From positions 186,613-250,612 of the forward strand of contig NZ_LMMM01000012.1 in the NCBI RefSeq assembly GCF_001422245.1: a DNA stretch of 64,000 bases. The letters run 5' to 3'. Below are positions 1 through 10,453 of this stretch, one piece after another; position 1 is the stretch's first letter, and each line of letters starts with the position of its first letter. The translations under genes were made by a program, and so were the position numbers. Source of the stretch: Rhizobium sp. Leaf262. GTDB lineage: Bacteria > Pseudomonadota > Alphaproteobacteria > Rhizobiales > Rhizobiaceae. Under the pieces are notes generated by a model. The model searched no databases and was not told the origin of the DNA. It saw nothing but the letters and a program-made list of their open reading frames with translations.

Positions 1-1812
1 GAGACGGCGTGCCAGCCCCGGAATGTCACGAAGCGCACTCGTTTCGCGGTTGGCCTGCAGCTTGTCCCTGACGGCTTTCAGCGCAGCCGGGTTTTTAGCA
101 TAGGCGATGGCCTTGGCGACGTAATCCTGTGGGCCTTCGCAGATCAGTTCCGGCACGCCCGCCGCGGCAACGACGCTCGAGCAGAAGCGCGACGCAAAGC
201 TCTTGCCAGGGAAGGTCAGCACGGGAAGACCGACCGTCAGCGAATCGGCTGCCGTCGAATGTGCGCCATAGGGGAACGTGTCGAGGAAGAGGTCGGCAAC
301 GCCAATACGTGCCAAATGATGGGCATTGGCCACCTTGGGCGCAAAGATGACCCGTTCGGCGTCGATACCGGCCTCCACGAACATGGAGAGCAGACGCTGA
401 TCGGCCTTTTCGTTGCCGCTGAGCATCCACAGAATGCTGCCCGGCGTTTCCGTCAAAATGGCCTTCCATTGTTCGAACGTGCCCGCCGTGATCTTCTGCA
501 TGCCGTTAAAGCACGCAAACACGAAGGCATTCTCCGGCAGACCGGCTTTTTCGCGCGATGGCTTTTCGGCGATGAAGCGCTTGCGGTCGATAGGCTGGTT
601 GCAGGCGATCCGCAGAACCTTTTCGGAGTAATAGATTTCGCTCGAAGGCGGCACGATCTGCGCATCCGCGATCATGTACTGGTGGAATGGCGAGCCCATG
701 GAGCCAGGATAGCCGCAGAAATTGACGATGACCGGTGCGGGACGGTAGCCGAAAATCTTGGTCCGTGCATGCTTGGTATAGCCATTGACGTCAATCAGGA
801 TATCGATCTCATCGCTGGCGATCTGGCGGGCCGCTGCCTCGTCTGTGAGCGTGCCAATGTCGTGCCAGACATCGACCGCTGCCTTCATGCGGGTCTGCGT
901 CGCATCGTTGCTAACCGGGTCACCGCAATAGTAGGCGTGGATTTCGACGCTCGCTTTGTCATGCAGTTCCAACACTTCGCGCAACGCGAACCCGACCGCG
1001 TGGTCGCGCAAGTCGGACGAGACGTAGCCCACGCGCAGGCGCTGGCCCGTGCCGGTCTTCTGCTTGACCTTGTTGCGCGGGAAATTGCGCAGATCGATGC
1101 GACCGACAAAACCCTTGTTGTATTCGTATGCGCGAGCCAGCTGGAACATGGGGTCGTCAGAATAGCATCCCAGTGTCAGCGGCGACAGCGAATCAATCAT
1201 CTGGCGCTCGGTGACATGGCTAGATGGGATAATGATTGGCCACTTGCATTGACGCTGACGGATTGCGCTCCAATGCTGTCCGGTCTCGGTCTTTTCAGGG
1301 CGCAGCTCCATGGCATCCCACAGAACGGTCTCGGCTTCTTCCAGAAGTCCAGCATTTTCCATCACGCGACCGATATGCTGCATCGCCATGACGCGGTAGG
1401 ACAGGCGGTCAGGTGTCGTCTCGGCGGTGCTCTCGACGAAGCTTCTCCACTGCTGGATGGCCTGCGGGGAAGACCCGCTGTCTTCAAAGGCGCGGCCCAG
1501 GTTGATATGGGCAGGCCCGAACATGGGATCGATCTTCAGTGCTGCGCGCATGGCGTTGATGGAGCCCGCGATATCATTCAGCTGTCGCAGCATGACGGAA
1601 TAGTTGAAATAGACCATCTGCGCGCCGGGATGTGTTTCGTTATACGCGAGCCAGGTCTTATAAAGCTCGCCCGCCTCGCTCTTGCGGCCTTCCGCGTTGA
1701 AGTTTTCGGCGAATGTGAACAGGTCGCCAAGCGCCAGACGTTGCGTTCTGGCCAGTTCCAGAAGGTTTGGAAAAAGCTGGCTGGAAAAACCACTGTTTAC
1801 GACACTGTTCAT
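1..1812 (-). CDS. TPR / O-GlcNAc-transferase-like (SPINDLY-type) glycosyltransferase, partial
   Basis: The frame opens at the ATG complementary to 1810-1812 (MNSVVNSGFSS) and runs off the left edge after 604 codons, so the C-terminus is missing. The first half is TPR-like (for example the stretch NLGRAFEDSGSSPQAI). From about residue 250 it has the GT41 core seen in OGT/SPY proteins: RVGYVSSDLRDHAVGF, then ILIDVNGYT, then FCGYPGSMGSPFHQY. This family transfers a sugar from a nucleotide sugar to Ser/Thr of proteins. It lies 206 bp after cheT on the same strand, in the place of the last gene of rhizobial che clusters, so a flagellin or chemotaxis protein target is plausible but inferred. The long open frame on the opposite strand is its shadow. 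Confidence 0.85.
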   Translation of the reverse strand, partial: MNSVVNSGFSSQLFPNLLELARTQRLALGDLFTFAENFNAEGRKSEAGELYKTWLAYNETHPGAQMVYFNYSVMLRQLNDIAGSINAMRAALKIDPMFGPAHINLGRAFEDSGSSPQAIQQWRSFVESTAETTPDRLSYRVMAMQHIGRVMENAGLLEEAETVLWDAMELRPEKTETGQHWSAIRQRQCKWPIIIPSSHVTERQMIDSLSPLTLGCYSDDPMFQLARAYEYNKGFVGRIDLRNFPRNKVKQKTGTGQRLRVGYVSSDLRDHAVGFALREVLELHDKASVEIHAYYCGDPVSNDATQTRMKAAVDVWHDIGTLTDEAAARQIASDEIDILIDVNGYTKHARTKIFGYRPAPVIVNFCGYPGSMGSPFHQYMIADAQIVPPSSEIYYSEKVLRIACNQPIDRKRFIAEKPSREKAGLPENAFVFACFNGMQKITAGTFEQWKAILTETPGSILWMLSGNEKADQRLLSMFVEAGIDAERVIFAPKVANAHHLARIGVADLFLDTFPYGAHSTAADSLTVGLPVLTFPGKSFASRFCSSVVAAAGVPELICEGPQDYVAKAIAYAKNPAALKAVRDKLQANRETSALRDIPGLARRL

Positions 1813-2018
1813 CAATCAAGACCCCGGAGCTGGTGTGTGCGTAAGGCACGGACCAATAGCTGTTTTAAATCGGAGTGCAGATTAATACTTCGAAGCTTGT
1901 GCGGCGCTTTACTTGCACGAAATCTGTGCGGCTTTACTCAAAATTGTGTGAAATTGCTGCTGAAATTACCATTAGGCGGGCAGATAATCCGTTTGCCCGC
2001 CATTTTAAGTAACGAATT

Positions 2019-2402
2019 CTAGAAAAGGTCGATGTCGCCGGAGACCTTGTCGAGCGGCTGGGAATGACCGTGGCGCAGGCCAGCGCCCAGCGCCTTTTGC
2101 ATTTCCGCCAGCTTGACGAGGCTGAGTGCGGTGGAGACATCCACGGCCCAGTCGATCGGAATGGAGCCGGTGATGGTGTCGATGAACTCCGCAAGACCGC
2201 GCGTCTTCTGGACGGCAAGGTCGATGCCCTGCAACAGGCGCATGCCCTCGGTCGTCACGGCACCGTTGGTCGCTTCGAGCAATTGTGGCTCGATACGCTC
2301 GATGAGATAGGCCACGTCATGCAATTCGGAAACGACCCGCATCAGGACATCGGGCAGCGCCTCTTCGAAAGCTGAAAGATTTACGTGTTCGGCGACCTGC
2401 AT
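2019..2402 (-). CDS. cheT: CheT-like chemotaxis protein
   Basis: A 127-residue, mostly helical acidic protein directly after cheD. Size, place in the operon and the short C-terminal tail DIDLF (compare CheD ending NDIEFF) match the orf9/CheT protein of rhizobial che operons, described in Sinorhizobium as a small chemotaxis accessory protein that acts on phosphorylated CheR or CheY-type signalling. There is no transmembrane segment or signal peptide. The 100-bp gap to cheD contains a hairpin built on an accgggagc / cccggtcc-type repeat at about 2425-2450. I am confident of the operon role and less so of the biochemical one. Confidence 0.7.
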   Translation of the reverse strand: MQVAEHVNLSAFEEALPDVLMRVVSELHDVAYLIERIEPQLLEATNGAVTTEGMRLLQGIDLAVQKTRGLAEFIDTITGSIPIDWAVDVSTALSLVKLAEMQKALGAGLRHGHSQPLDKVSGDIDLF

Positions 2403-2502
2403 GAAATACTCCGTGGCCAGAATCCGGACCGGGAGCTTTTACCCGGTCCGACACTCAAAAAAATGGTGAAACGGCGTGAGCAATGCGCTCGTGTAAGCCG
2501 CC

Positions 2503-3048
2503 TTAGAAAAATTCGATATCGTTGGCCACTGGCTTCGGAGCCGGCGCCGGACGTCTTTCCAGCGCAACGGTCGACTGTGTTTCGGCTCCGCTGAGCGGGT
2601 GCTGACGCGCCCGTCCTGAAACCGGCCAGAACTCCACCTTGCGACCCGACTCCCCGCCCGTCGAAGACCCCACAAGACGAATGCCTTCATCCTTCAAAAA
2701 TTGCACCGCGAATGCGGCGTTCTGTTCGCCGACATTCGAGAAGCTGGCAATGGTTTTCGCCCCACCGAAAATCTTTGCCTCAAGACGATCACGGCGCGCG
2801 CCCTGCTTGAGCAGGCCGTTGATCAAAAGCTCCATGAGATGCACCCCATAACGGGTTGCATCTCCACCCCCCATGCCCCCTGTACCCGGCAGCAGAAAAT
2901 GGTTCATGCCGCCGACGCCCGCAACAGGGTCTCTGAGACATGCAGCCACGCACGAGCCGAGAATGGTGGTCAGCACCACATCGGGATCGTTGGCGATTTT
3001 ATATTCGCCCTGAATTATGTGCACGCGCTTGGCTGCAGTTTCGATCAT
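2503..3048 (-). CDS. cheD: Chemoreceptor glutamine deamidase CheD
   Basis: 181 residues. The CheD signature is clear: [27 protein letters not shown] contains the catalytic Cys in GSCV and the His in MNHF, followed by the KIFGGA motif. CheD deamidates glutamines of chemoreceptors and in many bacteria cooperates with the CheY/CheC adaptation branch. The start overlaps the end of cheY2 by 4 nt, showing translational coupling. The C-terminus NDIEFF is the short tail seen in rhizobial homologues. Confidence 0.93.
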   Translation of the reverse strand: MIETAAKRVHIIQGEYKIANDPDVVLTTILGSCVAACLRDPVAGVGGMNHFLLPGTGGMGGGDATRYGVHLMELLINGLLKQGARRDRLEAKIFGGAKTIASFSNVGEQNAAFAVQFLKDEGIRLVGSSTGGESGRKVEFWPVSGRARQHPLSGAETQSTVALERRPAPAPKPVANDIEFF

Positions 3049-3434
3049 TTCAAGGATCCAAATACGGCTTCGATTGCCGCCTTCATTTTGTCGATGGAGA
3101 ACGGCTTGGCCAGAACGTTGTTAGCGCCAAGCTGTGCTGCCTTCTGAACCAGCGCACGGTCGCCCTGCGCAGTCAAAATGATGAAGGCTGCCTTCTTGGT
3201 GGTCGGGTTCGTGCGAACCGCCTGCAAGAAACCGAGACCGTCCATCTTTGGCATGTTGAAGTCGGAGATCACGAGATGATGGGGCTGCTGCTCCATGATC
3301 TTCATGCCCTGCTCGCCATCGCCAGCGGAGGTGATCTGCTTGAAGCCGAGCTGCGTCAGTGCATCACTGAGCAGGAGGCGGCTGGTCACCTGATCGTCAA
3401 CGATCAGAACTTTGATTTTTTCTGCAAGAGACAT
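3045..3434 (-). CDS. cheY2: Response regulator CheY2
   Basis: 129-residue single receiver domain. The acidic pocket is D13-D14 (IVDDQ), the phosphoacceptor is D58 in [12 protein letters not shown], followed by T in ILTAQGD and K in LAKPF. In Sinorhizobium, CheY2 is the regulator that acts on the flagellar motor and CheY1 is the phosphate sink; the order cheR-cheB-cheY2-cheD here is the same. It overlaps cheB by one base and cheD by four. Confidence 0.93.
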   Translation of the reverse strand: MSLAEKIKVLIVDDQVTSRLLLSDALTQLGFKQITSAGDGEQGMKIMEQQPHHLVISDFNMPKMDGLGFLQAVRTNPTTKKAAFIILTAQGDRALVQKAAQLGANNVLAKPFSIDKMKAAIEAVFGSLK

Positions 3435-4489
3435 TAGTCGGAACCTTCTTTTCGGGCAGCAGTAAGTTTCAGAATTTCTTCGCCGATGGCGTTGAGCGGA
3501 AATTGGTGTTCGACGGCACCCAGTTCATAGGCGACCCTCGGCATGCCATAGACGACACAGGTTTTTTCGTTCTGGCCAACGGTGCGGGCACCGGCATGGC
3601 GCATCTTGAGAAGACCTGCAGCACCGTCACGCCCCATCCCTGTCAGAATGACGCCGACGGCATTGCGGCCGGCGAGTTCAGCCACGGAATCGAACAGAAC
3701 GTCCACCGATGGACGATGGCCATTAACAGGTTCTTTTTCCAAAAGCCTGCAACTTGGTGCGGAATGATTAACGACCTGCAAATGGCGTTCGCCGCCGGGC
3801 GCCAGATATATTTTACCCGTCTGGAGACGTGCCCCATCAGTCGCCTCTTCCACGACAGGTGCGCACAGGCGGTTGAGCCGCTCGGCGAAGCTTTTGGTGA
3901 AGGTCGGCGGCATGTGCTGGGTAATGACCGTTGGCGGACAATTGGCCGGAAACTTCTGCAAAACGGAAATCAGAGCCTCGACGCCACCCGTCGAGGAACC
4001 GATCGCCACGATCTTGCGACCCCCGCGGTAGTCGCTGACCGCCATAGGCTGTGGCGGGGCAGGACGCTCCGTCGCAACGTTACGGTAGGTCTGATGCTGC
4101 GAACGGGCCGCAGCCTTTACCTTTTCGGCCAGATCGCCAAACGGTCTGCTGTCACCCGGCGACGGTTTGCCGACGCAATCGAAGGCACCGATTTCCAAAG
4201 CCGCCAGCGAAGCGCCAGCGCCCCGGTGGGTCAACGTCGAAACCATGATGACGGGCATGGGCCGAAGCCGCATGATCTTTTCCAGGAATTCGAGGCCGTT
4301 CATTTCCGGCATCTCGATGTCCAACGTCACGACGTCAGGATTGAGTTCCTTGATCGCGGCGCGTGCTTCCATGGCGTTGCCGGCCTGACCGACAACATCC
4401 ACGTCAGGATCGGCCTGCAGCACGGCGGAAATCAGCCCACGCATGGTGGGAGAGTCGTCGACAACGAGAACCCGTGCGGGTGCGCTCAT
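3434..4489 (-). CDS. cheB: Protein-glutamate methylesterase CheB
   Basis: 351 residues in the usual two-domain layout: an N-terminal receiver (D11-D12, phosphoacceptor D57 in [12 protein letters not shown]), a linker, and a C-terminal methylesterase with S166 in GSSTGG, H192 in ITQHMP and D288 in TGMGRDG as catalytic triad. It removes methyl groups from, and deamidates, chemoreceptors for adaptation. The ATG overlaps the cheR stop by 4 nt (ATGA). Confidence 0.96.
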   Translation of the reverse strand: MSAPARVLVVDDSPTMRGLISAVLQADPDVDVVGQAGNAMEARAAIKELNPDVVTLDIEMPEMNGLEFLEKIMRLRPMPVIMVSTLTHRGAGASLAALEIGAFDCVGKPSPGDSRPFGDLAEKVKAAARSQHQTYRNVATERPAPPQPMAVSDYRGGRKIVAIGSSTGGVEALISVLQKFPANCPPTVITQHMPPTFTKSFAERLNRLCAPVVEEATDGARLQTGKIYLAPGGERHLQVVNHSAPSCRLLEKEPVNGHRPSVDVLFDSVAELAGRNAVGVILTGMGRDGAAGLLKMRHAGARTVGQNEKTCVVYGMPRVAYELGAVEHQFPLNAIGEEILKLTAARKEGSD

Positions 4490-5394
4490 GCTTTCCTCCC
4501 GCCTGGCTTGCCGATGTATTTATAGGTCGTGATACCGGTGTTGTCGAAGAGCGCCTTCGGGTCGCCCGAGACACGCTCGGAGTGACCGATGTAGAGATGT
4601 CCGCCTTCCGGCAGAAGACCGGCAAAACGCGACCAGATCTTCACCTGCGTCGGCTCGTCGAAATAGATCACCACGTTGCGGCAGAAAATCACATCGAAGC
4701 CGCCCTTGAAGGGCCACTGCGTCATGAGGTTCAGCTCGTTGAAGGTGATGAGCTTCTTGACCTTGTCGCTGATCTGATACTTGCGACGACCGGCAACATC
4801 GACATCCTGAAACCACTGCTTGCGCATGGCGGGCGATACGGTTTCGAGCGCATTCTCGTCATAGACCCCTGCACGGGCCTGCGCGAGAATCTTCGGGTCA
4901 ATATCGGTCGCCAGGATTTTGAAGTCATATTCGGCGGCGTTCGGAAACATCGCCAGAACAGTCAATGCAATCGAATAGGGCTCCTGCCCGTCGGAACAGG
5001 CAGCGGACCAGATTCGGACGCGTCCACCCGTCTTGGCCCGATTGATGAGGCCCGGCAGGACCTCGTCGCGCAGGTGTTCGAAATGGTGATTTTCACGAAA
5101 GAAGCGGGTGAAGTTCGTCGTCAGATGCGACAACATTTCCTTGCGGGCATGGGCACCTTCCTGAGAGGAGACCAGTACGCAATATTCCCGAAACCCGGAA
5201 ATACCCAGATTGCGGATGTGTTTCGACAGTCGCGAATAAACGAGCGACGCCTTGGTGTCGTTCAGATAGATGCCCGCATCGGCATAAATCATCGCGGCGA
5301 TTTCGGACAGGTCGCGGCGCGTCAGCGGATATTCTCCGCTGGCGAGCACTTCGTCCGGTGACTGGCGTTGATCGTTAAATTTGAGCGCTGTCAT
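4486..5394 (-). CDS. cheR: Chemotaxis protein methyltransferase CheR
   Basis: 302 residues, full length for CheR. An N-terminal helical domain (about 20-100) is followed by the SAM-binding methyltransferase core: [18 protein letters not shown], then [17 protein letters not shown], then [12 protein letters not shown]. It methylates receptor glutamates using S-adenosylmethionine. There is no C-terminal pentapeptide-binding TPR. It follows cheA after 13 bp. In Sinorhizobium a cheW lies between cheA and cheR; it is absent here. Confidence 0.96.
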   Translation of the reverse strand: MTALKFNDQRQSPDEVLASGEYPLTRRDLSEIAAMIYADAGIYLNDTKASLVYSRLSKHIRNLGISGFREYCVLVSSQEGAHARKEMLSHLTTNFTRFFRENHHFEHLRDEVLPGLINRAKTGGRVRIWSAACSDGQEPYSIALTVLAMFPNAAEYDFKILATDIDPKILAQARAGVYDENALETVSPAMRKQWFQDVDVAGRRKYQISDKVKKLITFNELNLMTQWPFKGGFDVIFCRNVVIYFDEPTQVKIWSRFAGLLPEGGHLYIGHSERVSGDPKALFDNTGITTYKYIGKPGGRKA

Positions 5395-5407
5395 TCATCA
5401 CCACTTT

Positions 5408-7672
5408 TCAACCGGCTGCCGCAAGAGACATCTCTTGCTTGAGCGACTGGCCACGAGACGCGCCGACAACGGCATCCACATCGAGAATGAGAGCCACGCG
5501 GCCATCGCCAAGGATGGTTGCGGCAGCAATGCCCGGAACGTGGGTGTAGTTGGCTTCGAGCGACTTGATCACGACCTGACGCTGACCCTGGATGGCATCG
5601 ACCATCAGAGCACGCTGGCCGCCGCCTTCCGATTCCACCAGAAGTGCGACGCCTTCGACGGGGTTTGCCTGTGTGGCGCGGAAGTTGAGGATACGACCGA
5701 CATCCACCAGCGGGCAGAAGGAGTTGCGGATCGAGATCAGGCGCTGGTTGGAACCGAAGGAGTGAATGTTCACGGCTTCCGGCTGCAGCGTTTCGACAAT
5801 CGCCGTCAAAGGCACGACAAGCGTCTGACCGGCAACCGTCACCACCATACCGTCGAGAACGGCAAGCGTCAGCGGCAGGCTCATGGTGAAGGTCGAGCCG
5901 AGGCCCGGACGCGAGGTGATGCTGATGCGACCACCGAGTGCCTGGATCGAGCGCTTAACCACGTCCATGCCGACGCCGCGACCCGAAATGTCGGAAATCT
6001 TGTCGGCGGTGGAGAAGCCCGGTGCGAAGATCAGGTTGTCGATTTCTTCGTCCGTCAGGTTGGCGTCGGCGGCGATCAGATCGTTGTCGATGGCCTTCTG
6101 GCGAACGCGTTCGCGGTTGATGCCCGCGCCATCGTCCTGAAGTTCGATGAGAATACGGCCCGAACGGTGTTTCGCCGTCAGCTTGACCGTACCTTCCGGG
6201 TTCTTGCCGGCTGCTTCGCGCTTTTCAGGCGTTTCGATACCGTGGTCGACGGCGTTACGGATCATGTGCGTCAGCGGCTCGGCCAGCTTGTCGATGACCG
6301 TCTTGTCCACTTCGGTGTTTTCACCCTCGGTGATCAGGCGGATCTGCTTGCCGATCATGTCGGCCACTTCGCGGACGATACGCGACATGCGCTGGAAGAC
6401 AGGCTTCACCGGCTGCGCACGGATGGCCATGACGCTGTCCTGAATTTCGCGCGTCAGCTGCTGAAGTTCTTCGAGACCCATGTTCACGGCAGACGTGCCG
6501 GTCGTGTCGTTTTCGATAACACTCTGCGACAACATCGCCTGGTTGATGACGAGCTCGCCCACCAGGTTGATCAGACGGTCGACGCGGTCGAGATCGACGC
6601 GGATGGTCTGACCGGCGCTGGCATTTGCAGCCGCTGCGGCATTGGCAGCAGCAGCCGGTGTTTCCTTCTTTTCGGCAGCGGCAGAAACCGCACGTGTCAC
6701 TTCTGTTGCCGCAACCGCCGTCGAGACCGTCTTTGCGGACAGGTTTTCATCGGCAGAGCCGGACTGAACGGCGGGCTCTTCCAGAACCTCTTCATCCAGA
6801 ACCGAGAGATCGAACGGCACCGGTATCATCGGCAGTTCTTCTTCAGGCGGCGCTTCGGAAACGATCTCGGTGATCTCCAGATCGCAATCCCATTCCGCAA
6901 ATTCAAACACGGTGCGGATGCCAGCGGCACCCTTGTCCGTCTTGATCGTGATCTTCCACTGGAAATAGGCCGCTTCAGGCTCAATATTTTCCAGCGCAGG
7001 CAGGGCCGACATATCGCAGTTGATGCTCATCTCGCCGATGCGGGAGAGATCACGCAGCAGGAGAGCGGACTCGTTGCCCTTGGAGTAGAGGGAGTTCTGT
7101 GGCTTGAAGACGACGCTGAAGGACGGTGTTTCCATAAGAGGAGTGGTATCGTCCTCGAATTCGCCGAAGGAAAAAGCGACGGGCTGGAAACCACTTTCAT
7201 CCGTCGGCGCAGGCGCAGCAACGGCCGCCGGTGCTGCCGCTTTCGGTGCCGGAGCAGGCTCGGATGCGGACGAACCGGGGGCCAGCTTTTCGCCATTCGC
7301 CAGTGCTTCCAGCTCTTTGACCAGGCCACGCGTACGGCTTTCCTCGACACTGCCGCCATCACGGGCAGCATTGGTGAGGTCGGCCAGAACGTCTGCCGAT
7401 TTCAGCATGACCTTCAGAACGTCCTGATCAGGTTCGAGCTTGTTCGAGCGTACGCAATCCAGTGTCGTTTCGAAAACGTGGGCGAAAGCCACGAGATCGT
7501 CGAGGCCGAATGCACCCGCTCCACCCTTGATGGAATGAACGGCACGAAACACAGCATTCACGGTTTCCGGATCGCGGTCACCGTCGTTTAATTTCAGAAG
7601 ACCCGATTCCAGCTCTGCGAGTTGCTCCTCGCACTCCTGGAAAAAGATTTCTTTGATTTCGTTCATATCCAT
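5408..7672 (-). CDS. cheA: Chemotaxis histidine kinase CheA
   Basis: 754 residues. Domains in order: HPt (H46 in VHSIKGGAGAFG), a long linker with the CheY/CheB-binding region, dimerisation helices from about 357 (RVDRLINLVGELVINQ), ATPase from about 420 with the N box HMIRNAVDHG near 470 and G box GRGVGMD, and a CheW-like regulatory domain from about 600. The linker at about 290-350 is rich in Ala and low complexity. It phosphorylates CheY1, CheY2 and CheB. A 736-codon open frame lies exactly antisense and is treated as a shadow. Confidence 0.97.
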   Translation of the reverse strand: MDMNEIKEIFFQECEEQLAELESGLLKLNDGDRDPETVNAVFRAVHSIKGGAGAFGLDDLVAFAHVFETTLDCVRSNKLEPDQDVLKVMLKSADVLADLTNAARDGGSVEESRTRGLVKELEALANGEKLAPGSSASEPAPAPKAAAPAAVAAPAPTDESGFQPVAFSFGEFEDDTTPLMETPSFSVVFKPQNSLYSKGNESALLLRDLSRIGEMSINCDMSALPALENIEPEAAYFQWKITIKTDKGAAGIRTVFEFAEWDCDLEITEIVSEAPPEEELPMIPVPFDLSVLDEEVLEEPAVQSGSADENLSAKTVSTAVAATEVTRAVSAAAEKKETPAAAANAAAAANASAGQTIRVDLDRVDRLINLVGELVINQAMLSQSVIENDTTGTSAVNMGLEELQQLTREIQDSVMAIRAQPVKPVFQRMSRIVREVADMIGKQIRLITEGENTEVDKTVIDKLAEPLTHMIRNAVDHGIETPEKREAAGKNPEGTVKLTAKHRSGRILIELQDDGAGINRERVRQKAIDNDLIAADANLTDEEIDNLIFAPGFSTADKISDISGRGVGMDVVKRSIQALGGRISITSRPGLGSTFTMSLPLTLAVLDGMVVTVAGQTLVVPLTAIVETLQPEAVNIHSFGSNQRLISIRNSFCPLVDVGRILNFRATQANPVEGVALLVESEGGGQRALMVDAIQGQRQVVIKSLEANYTHVPGIAAATILGDGRVALILDVDAVVGASRGQSLKQEMSLAAAG

Positions 7673-7688
7673 CGTGAGTGGTCCCGTA

Positions 7689-8054
7689 TCAGGCAGTTAC
7701 GCGTTCAATGGCATCGATCAGCTTTGCAGGGTCGAACGGCTTGACGATCCAGCCGGTCGCGCCTGCCTGGCGGGCACGATTTTTCTTCTCTGCATCGCTT
7801 TCGGTGGTCAGCACGAGAATGGGAACCGCACGATATTTCTCGTTGCGGCGGACGCCTTCGATGAAGCCGAAGCCATCGAGACGCGGCATGTTGATATCCG
7901 TGACGATGACGTCTGGATCACAGCCTTCGAGGACTTCCAGTCCCTCGATGCCGTCTTCTGCCTGGATCGTTTCGAAACCGGCATTGTTCAGCGTCAACAG
8001 CAACATGTTACGGATCGTTCTGGAGTCGTCGACGGTCAGAACCTTCTTCTTCAT
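7689..8054 (-). CDS. cheY1: Response regulator CheY1
   Basis: 121-residue single receiver domain. Acidic residues D9-D10, phosphoacceptor D53 (VTDINMPRLDG), T in VLTTESD and K in IVKPFDP are all present. In the rhizobial two-CheY scheme the regulator next to cheA is the phosphate sink. It sits 16 bp before cheA and overlaps the STAS gene by 4 nt. Confidence 0.94.
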   Translation of the reverse strand: MKKKVLTVDDSRTIRNMLLLTLNNAGFETIQAEDGIEGLEVLEGCDPDVIVTDINMPRLDGFGFIEGVRRNEKYRAVPILVLTTESDAEKKNRARQAGATGWIVKPFDPAKLIDAIERVTA

Positions 8055-8353
8055 TTCTGTATCTCCTTCGGGAGCAGATGATCGATGTCAACGCCGATCA
8101 GTTTAAGGGTTTTGTCAAAAGCGTCGGATGCCTTGGAGAAGGAGAAGGATTTGCCATCCGCTTCCCAGGCTTTGATACCGGCCATCAAGACCTGGGCGCA
8201 TTGCACGCCCACGCGCTCGACCTCGGAGGCATCCACCGCAAGCGGGGCACCCCTCATTTCCATCAGTTTTCCGTGCAAGACGGATGCCTGATTGAGGTCC
8301 AGCACCGGTGACAGTTTCAATGTCGACTGCGCTGCTTTCCTGCCTGCCATCAA
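8051..8353 (-). CDS. cheS: STAS-domain protein, CheS/orf2 position
   Basis: A 100-residue protein with a single STAS fold ([32 protein letters not shown], then [14 protein letters not shown]). Position 2 in the che operon, between the receptor and cheY1, and the size match orf2, named CheS in Sinorhizobium, where it binds CheA and speeds CheY1-P loss. The position normally holding the anti-sigma-antagonist phosphoserine reads V-G-V-Q-C, so ordinary phospho-switching is doubtful. Both ends overlap neighbours by 4 nt. The symbol is assigned from position. Confidence 0.7.
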   Translation of the reverse strand: MMAGRKAAQSTLKLSPVLDLNQASVLHGKLMEMRGAPLAVDASEVERVGVQCAQVLMAGIKAWEADGKSFSFSKASDAFDKTLKLIGVDIDHLLPKEIQK

Positions 8354-9957
8354 ATCACTCCTTGGCGTCTGAATTGTTGGTGCACGTAGCCGTAATCCAT
8401 GGGCTCTTCACGCATGGCTGCCACGTTGTCCTGTTGATGTCTCGTAGCCGGCTGTGCGCCTGCGTTCATCTGGCGGGCGATGCGGAATTCCCGCACGGTC
8501 CGGCCCAGTTCGAGAATAACCGTGTGTAGGTCGTCGGCCTCCTGCGAGGCAGTCGTCAGGCGGTTTGCGGAGCGTTCCGTTTCCGCACCGATGGAGCCCA
8601 GCTCCACCGCAACGCCCTGAAGGCTGGTCACGTTTTCGCCGGTGCGGCGGGCAACATCGCCGATCATGTCGCTGACGCCGGAGACCTGACGGACAACGCC
8701 GCCAATGGCTTCCTGCGTGCGGTTGACCATGCGAACGCCCTCATCCACCTGGGTCTTGGTGCCGTTGACGAGGTTCTTGATCTCTCTTGCTGCATCGGCA
8801 GAACGTTGCGCAAGCGCGCGGACTTCCTGAGCCACGACGGCAAAGCCGCGACCGCTTTCGCCTGCGCGGGCTGCCTCGATGCCCGCATTGAGCGCCAAGA
8901 GGTTGGTCTGGAAGGCGATTTCATCGATGGAGCCGATGATGCGCCCGATCTGTTCGGCAGACTGCTCGATACCGGCCATGGCGCTGATCGCTTCGCCGAC
9001 GGCAGTGCCGCTATCGGTGGCGGCAGTGCGGGCCTGCTTCATGGCGGTTTCGGCTGCGTGGATGCGTTCGCTGCTGGCGCGAACCTCGCCGATGACGGCA
9101 CCGAGCGTTTCCGATGCGCCATTGAATTTCTGTGCCTGCTGCGACGACGACGACGCCATGCTGCGGCCTTCGTTTGCCATACGCTCGGCTGCGGTCTGTG
9201 CATCGCGCACGCCCGCCTGGGCCGATGCCATCGATGCCTCGATCTTTTCCAGCGCGCCATTGAAAGCTTCGGCCAGATCGCGATAGGCCTCGGGAATATC
9301 GCCTTTGATACGTGCGGTAAGGTCGCCTGCGGCAAAGGCATTCAGGGCATCGCCCAGCAGACGCTTGGCGTCTGCCTGATCGTCCTCGCGCTGCTTTGCC
9401 AGTTCCTGCGTGTGGCGAATGCGCAATTCGTTGAAACGCAATGACACCGCAATCTCGGTATCGACCATCACCAGACGCACAACGGCTTTGACGGCCTCGG
9501 CCAATTCGCGCTGACGCTTGCGATTGCCGGGCAGAAACGTGCGTGGCGCGTGATCGGCAATCAGGCCGTCCAGAAGATTTTCCAGAACCACCGCATGTCC
9601 GGCTACGTGCCAGCGCGGGTCAAGACCCATGCGGCTTTCGGTGTCGGACAGAACCTTGATGCGCTCCGCATAGACCGCATCGAACCGGGCATCCGTCAGC
9701 ACGCTCCAATGCGCGGTCTGCAGATCATGGAGACGGTCAAGCTGGTTTTCACTCTCGAACGATGGCGAACAGTCCGGCATGGACTGGAAGCGCACCATCA
9801 GGTCGCGCAGGCCCGCCTTGACGTGGGGCTCCAGCATGGTGCGGTAACGGCGCAGCAGATCGCACTGGTCTTGGGTAAGACCGGCAAAACGCAACCGGCC
9901 TGCCAGGCTGCCGCCTGTGGCCTTTCGCGTTTGATCTGTTGGCAATTCCTGCCCCAA
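8350..9957 (-). CDS. Cytoplasmic globin-coupled chemoreceptor (first gene of che operon)
   Basis: 535 residues with no transmembrane segment. The N-terminal part (about 20-170) resembles a protoglobin / HemAT-type sensor: [22 protein letters not shown], a candidate proximal His in DLQTAHW, then [25 protein letters not shown]-like linker ([30 protein letters not shown]) follows, then the methyl-accepting signalling domain with the hairpin tip [42 protein letters not shown]. It is the aerotaxis or energy receptor that opens rhizobial che operons (IcpA in Sinorhizobium, McpA in Agrobacterium; equivalence inferred from position). It has no C-terminal CheR-docking pentapeptide. Confidence 0.9.
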   Translation of the reverse strand: MGQELPTDQTRKATGGSLAGRLRFAGLTQDQCDLLRRYRTMLEPHVKAGLRDLMVRFQSMPDCSPSFESENQLDRLHDLQTAHWSVLTDARFDAVYAERIKVLSDTESRMGLDPRWHVAGHAVVLENLLDGLIADHAPRTFLPGNRKRQRELAEAVKAVVRLVMVDTEIAVSLRFNELRIRHTQELAKQREDDQADAKRLLGDALNAFAAGDLTARIKGDIPEAYRDLAEAFNGALEKIEASMASAQAGVRDAQTAAERMANEGRSMASSSSQQAQKFNGASETLGAVIGEVRASSERIHAAETAMKQARTAATDSGTAVGEAISAMAGIEQSAEQIGRIIGSIDEIAFQTNLLALNAGIEAARAGESGRGFAVVAQEVRALAQRSADAAREIKNLVNGTKTQVDEGVRMVNRTQEAIGGVVRQVSGVSDMIGDVARRTGENVTSLQGVAVELGSIGAETERSANRLTTASQEADDLHTVILELGRTVREFRIARQMNAGAQPATRHQQDNVAAMREEPMDYGYVHQQFRRQGVI

Positions 9958-10453
9958 GCGACGTCCCCAAAAAACTTCGCCGGATTAAACCGGCCGATGA
10001 CCGATTGAGAATGCCAGTATCCGGTGGGGATATGTTCACGGTGATGCGCATCCTAAGCGGATGCCACACTGACGCTGCTGAGCCTTCTGCAATCAAAGAT
10101 AATACCGGATCAGTCCCGGTACGGCAGGGCGGCGTCATGCCTGGAAGAAGATTGAGTAAAATCCTCGTTCCGCCGTGAAATACGTCCAATCTTTATGGTT
10201 AATTCCTTGCTTGAAAGTTAATAAAGCTCGGTTTCACCTACGAATGCTAAAATTTGTTATGCAATTTACCTTTCGTAACGTCTAGCACGCGGAAGCTTCG
10301 TTCAGGAATCGGCTTTTTTGGAAAAGATTTCTTATTTTTAGCCCTCCCGCGCTGGACAATGGCAACACCGTTCCCCTAAAACAAAATCACACGATATCCG
10401 CTTCCATGGTGATGTTTCAACGAAACGCTGACGACGACTAAGGAGACACGATT
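9958..10453. other. Intergenic region upstream of the che operon and the 10454 gene
   Basis: About 500 bp with only short open frames. The stretch 10185-10380 is clearly richer in A/T than the flanks and must hold the divergent promoters for the minus-strand che operon and the plus-strand gene at 10454. I could not fix a -35/-10 pair, nor a CtrA TTAA-N7-TTAA site (two TTAA boxes near 10199 and 10218 are wrongly spaced). Confidence 0.5.

Noticed and set aside
5381..7591. 736-codon open frame antisense to cheA (with similar frames at 259-2022, 17175-18980, 50017-52266 and 53694-55595)
   Set aside because: Each mirrors a well-supported gene. Composition is rich in Arg/His/Asp/Gly without domains, as expected for the antisense of G/C-rich codons, and no ribosome sites fit.
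10185..10240. Two TTAA boxes upstream of the che operon as a CtrA site
   Set aside because: The spacing is 15, not 7, bases.
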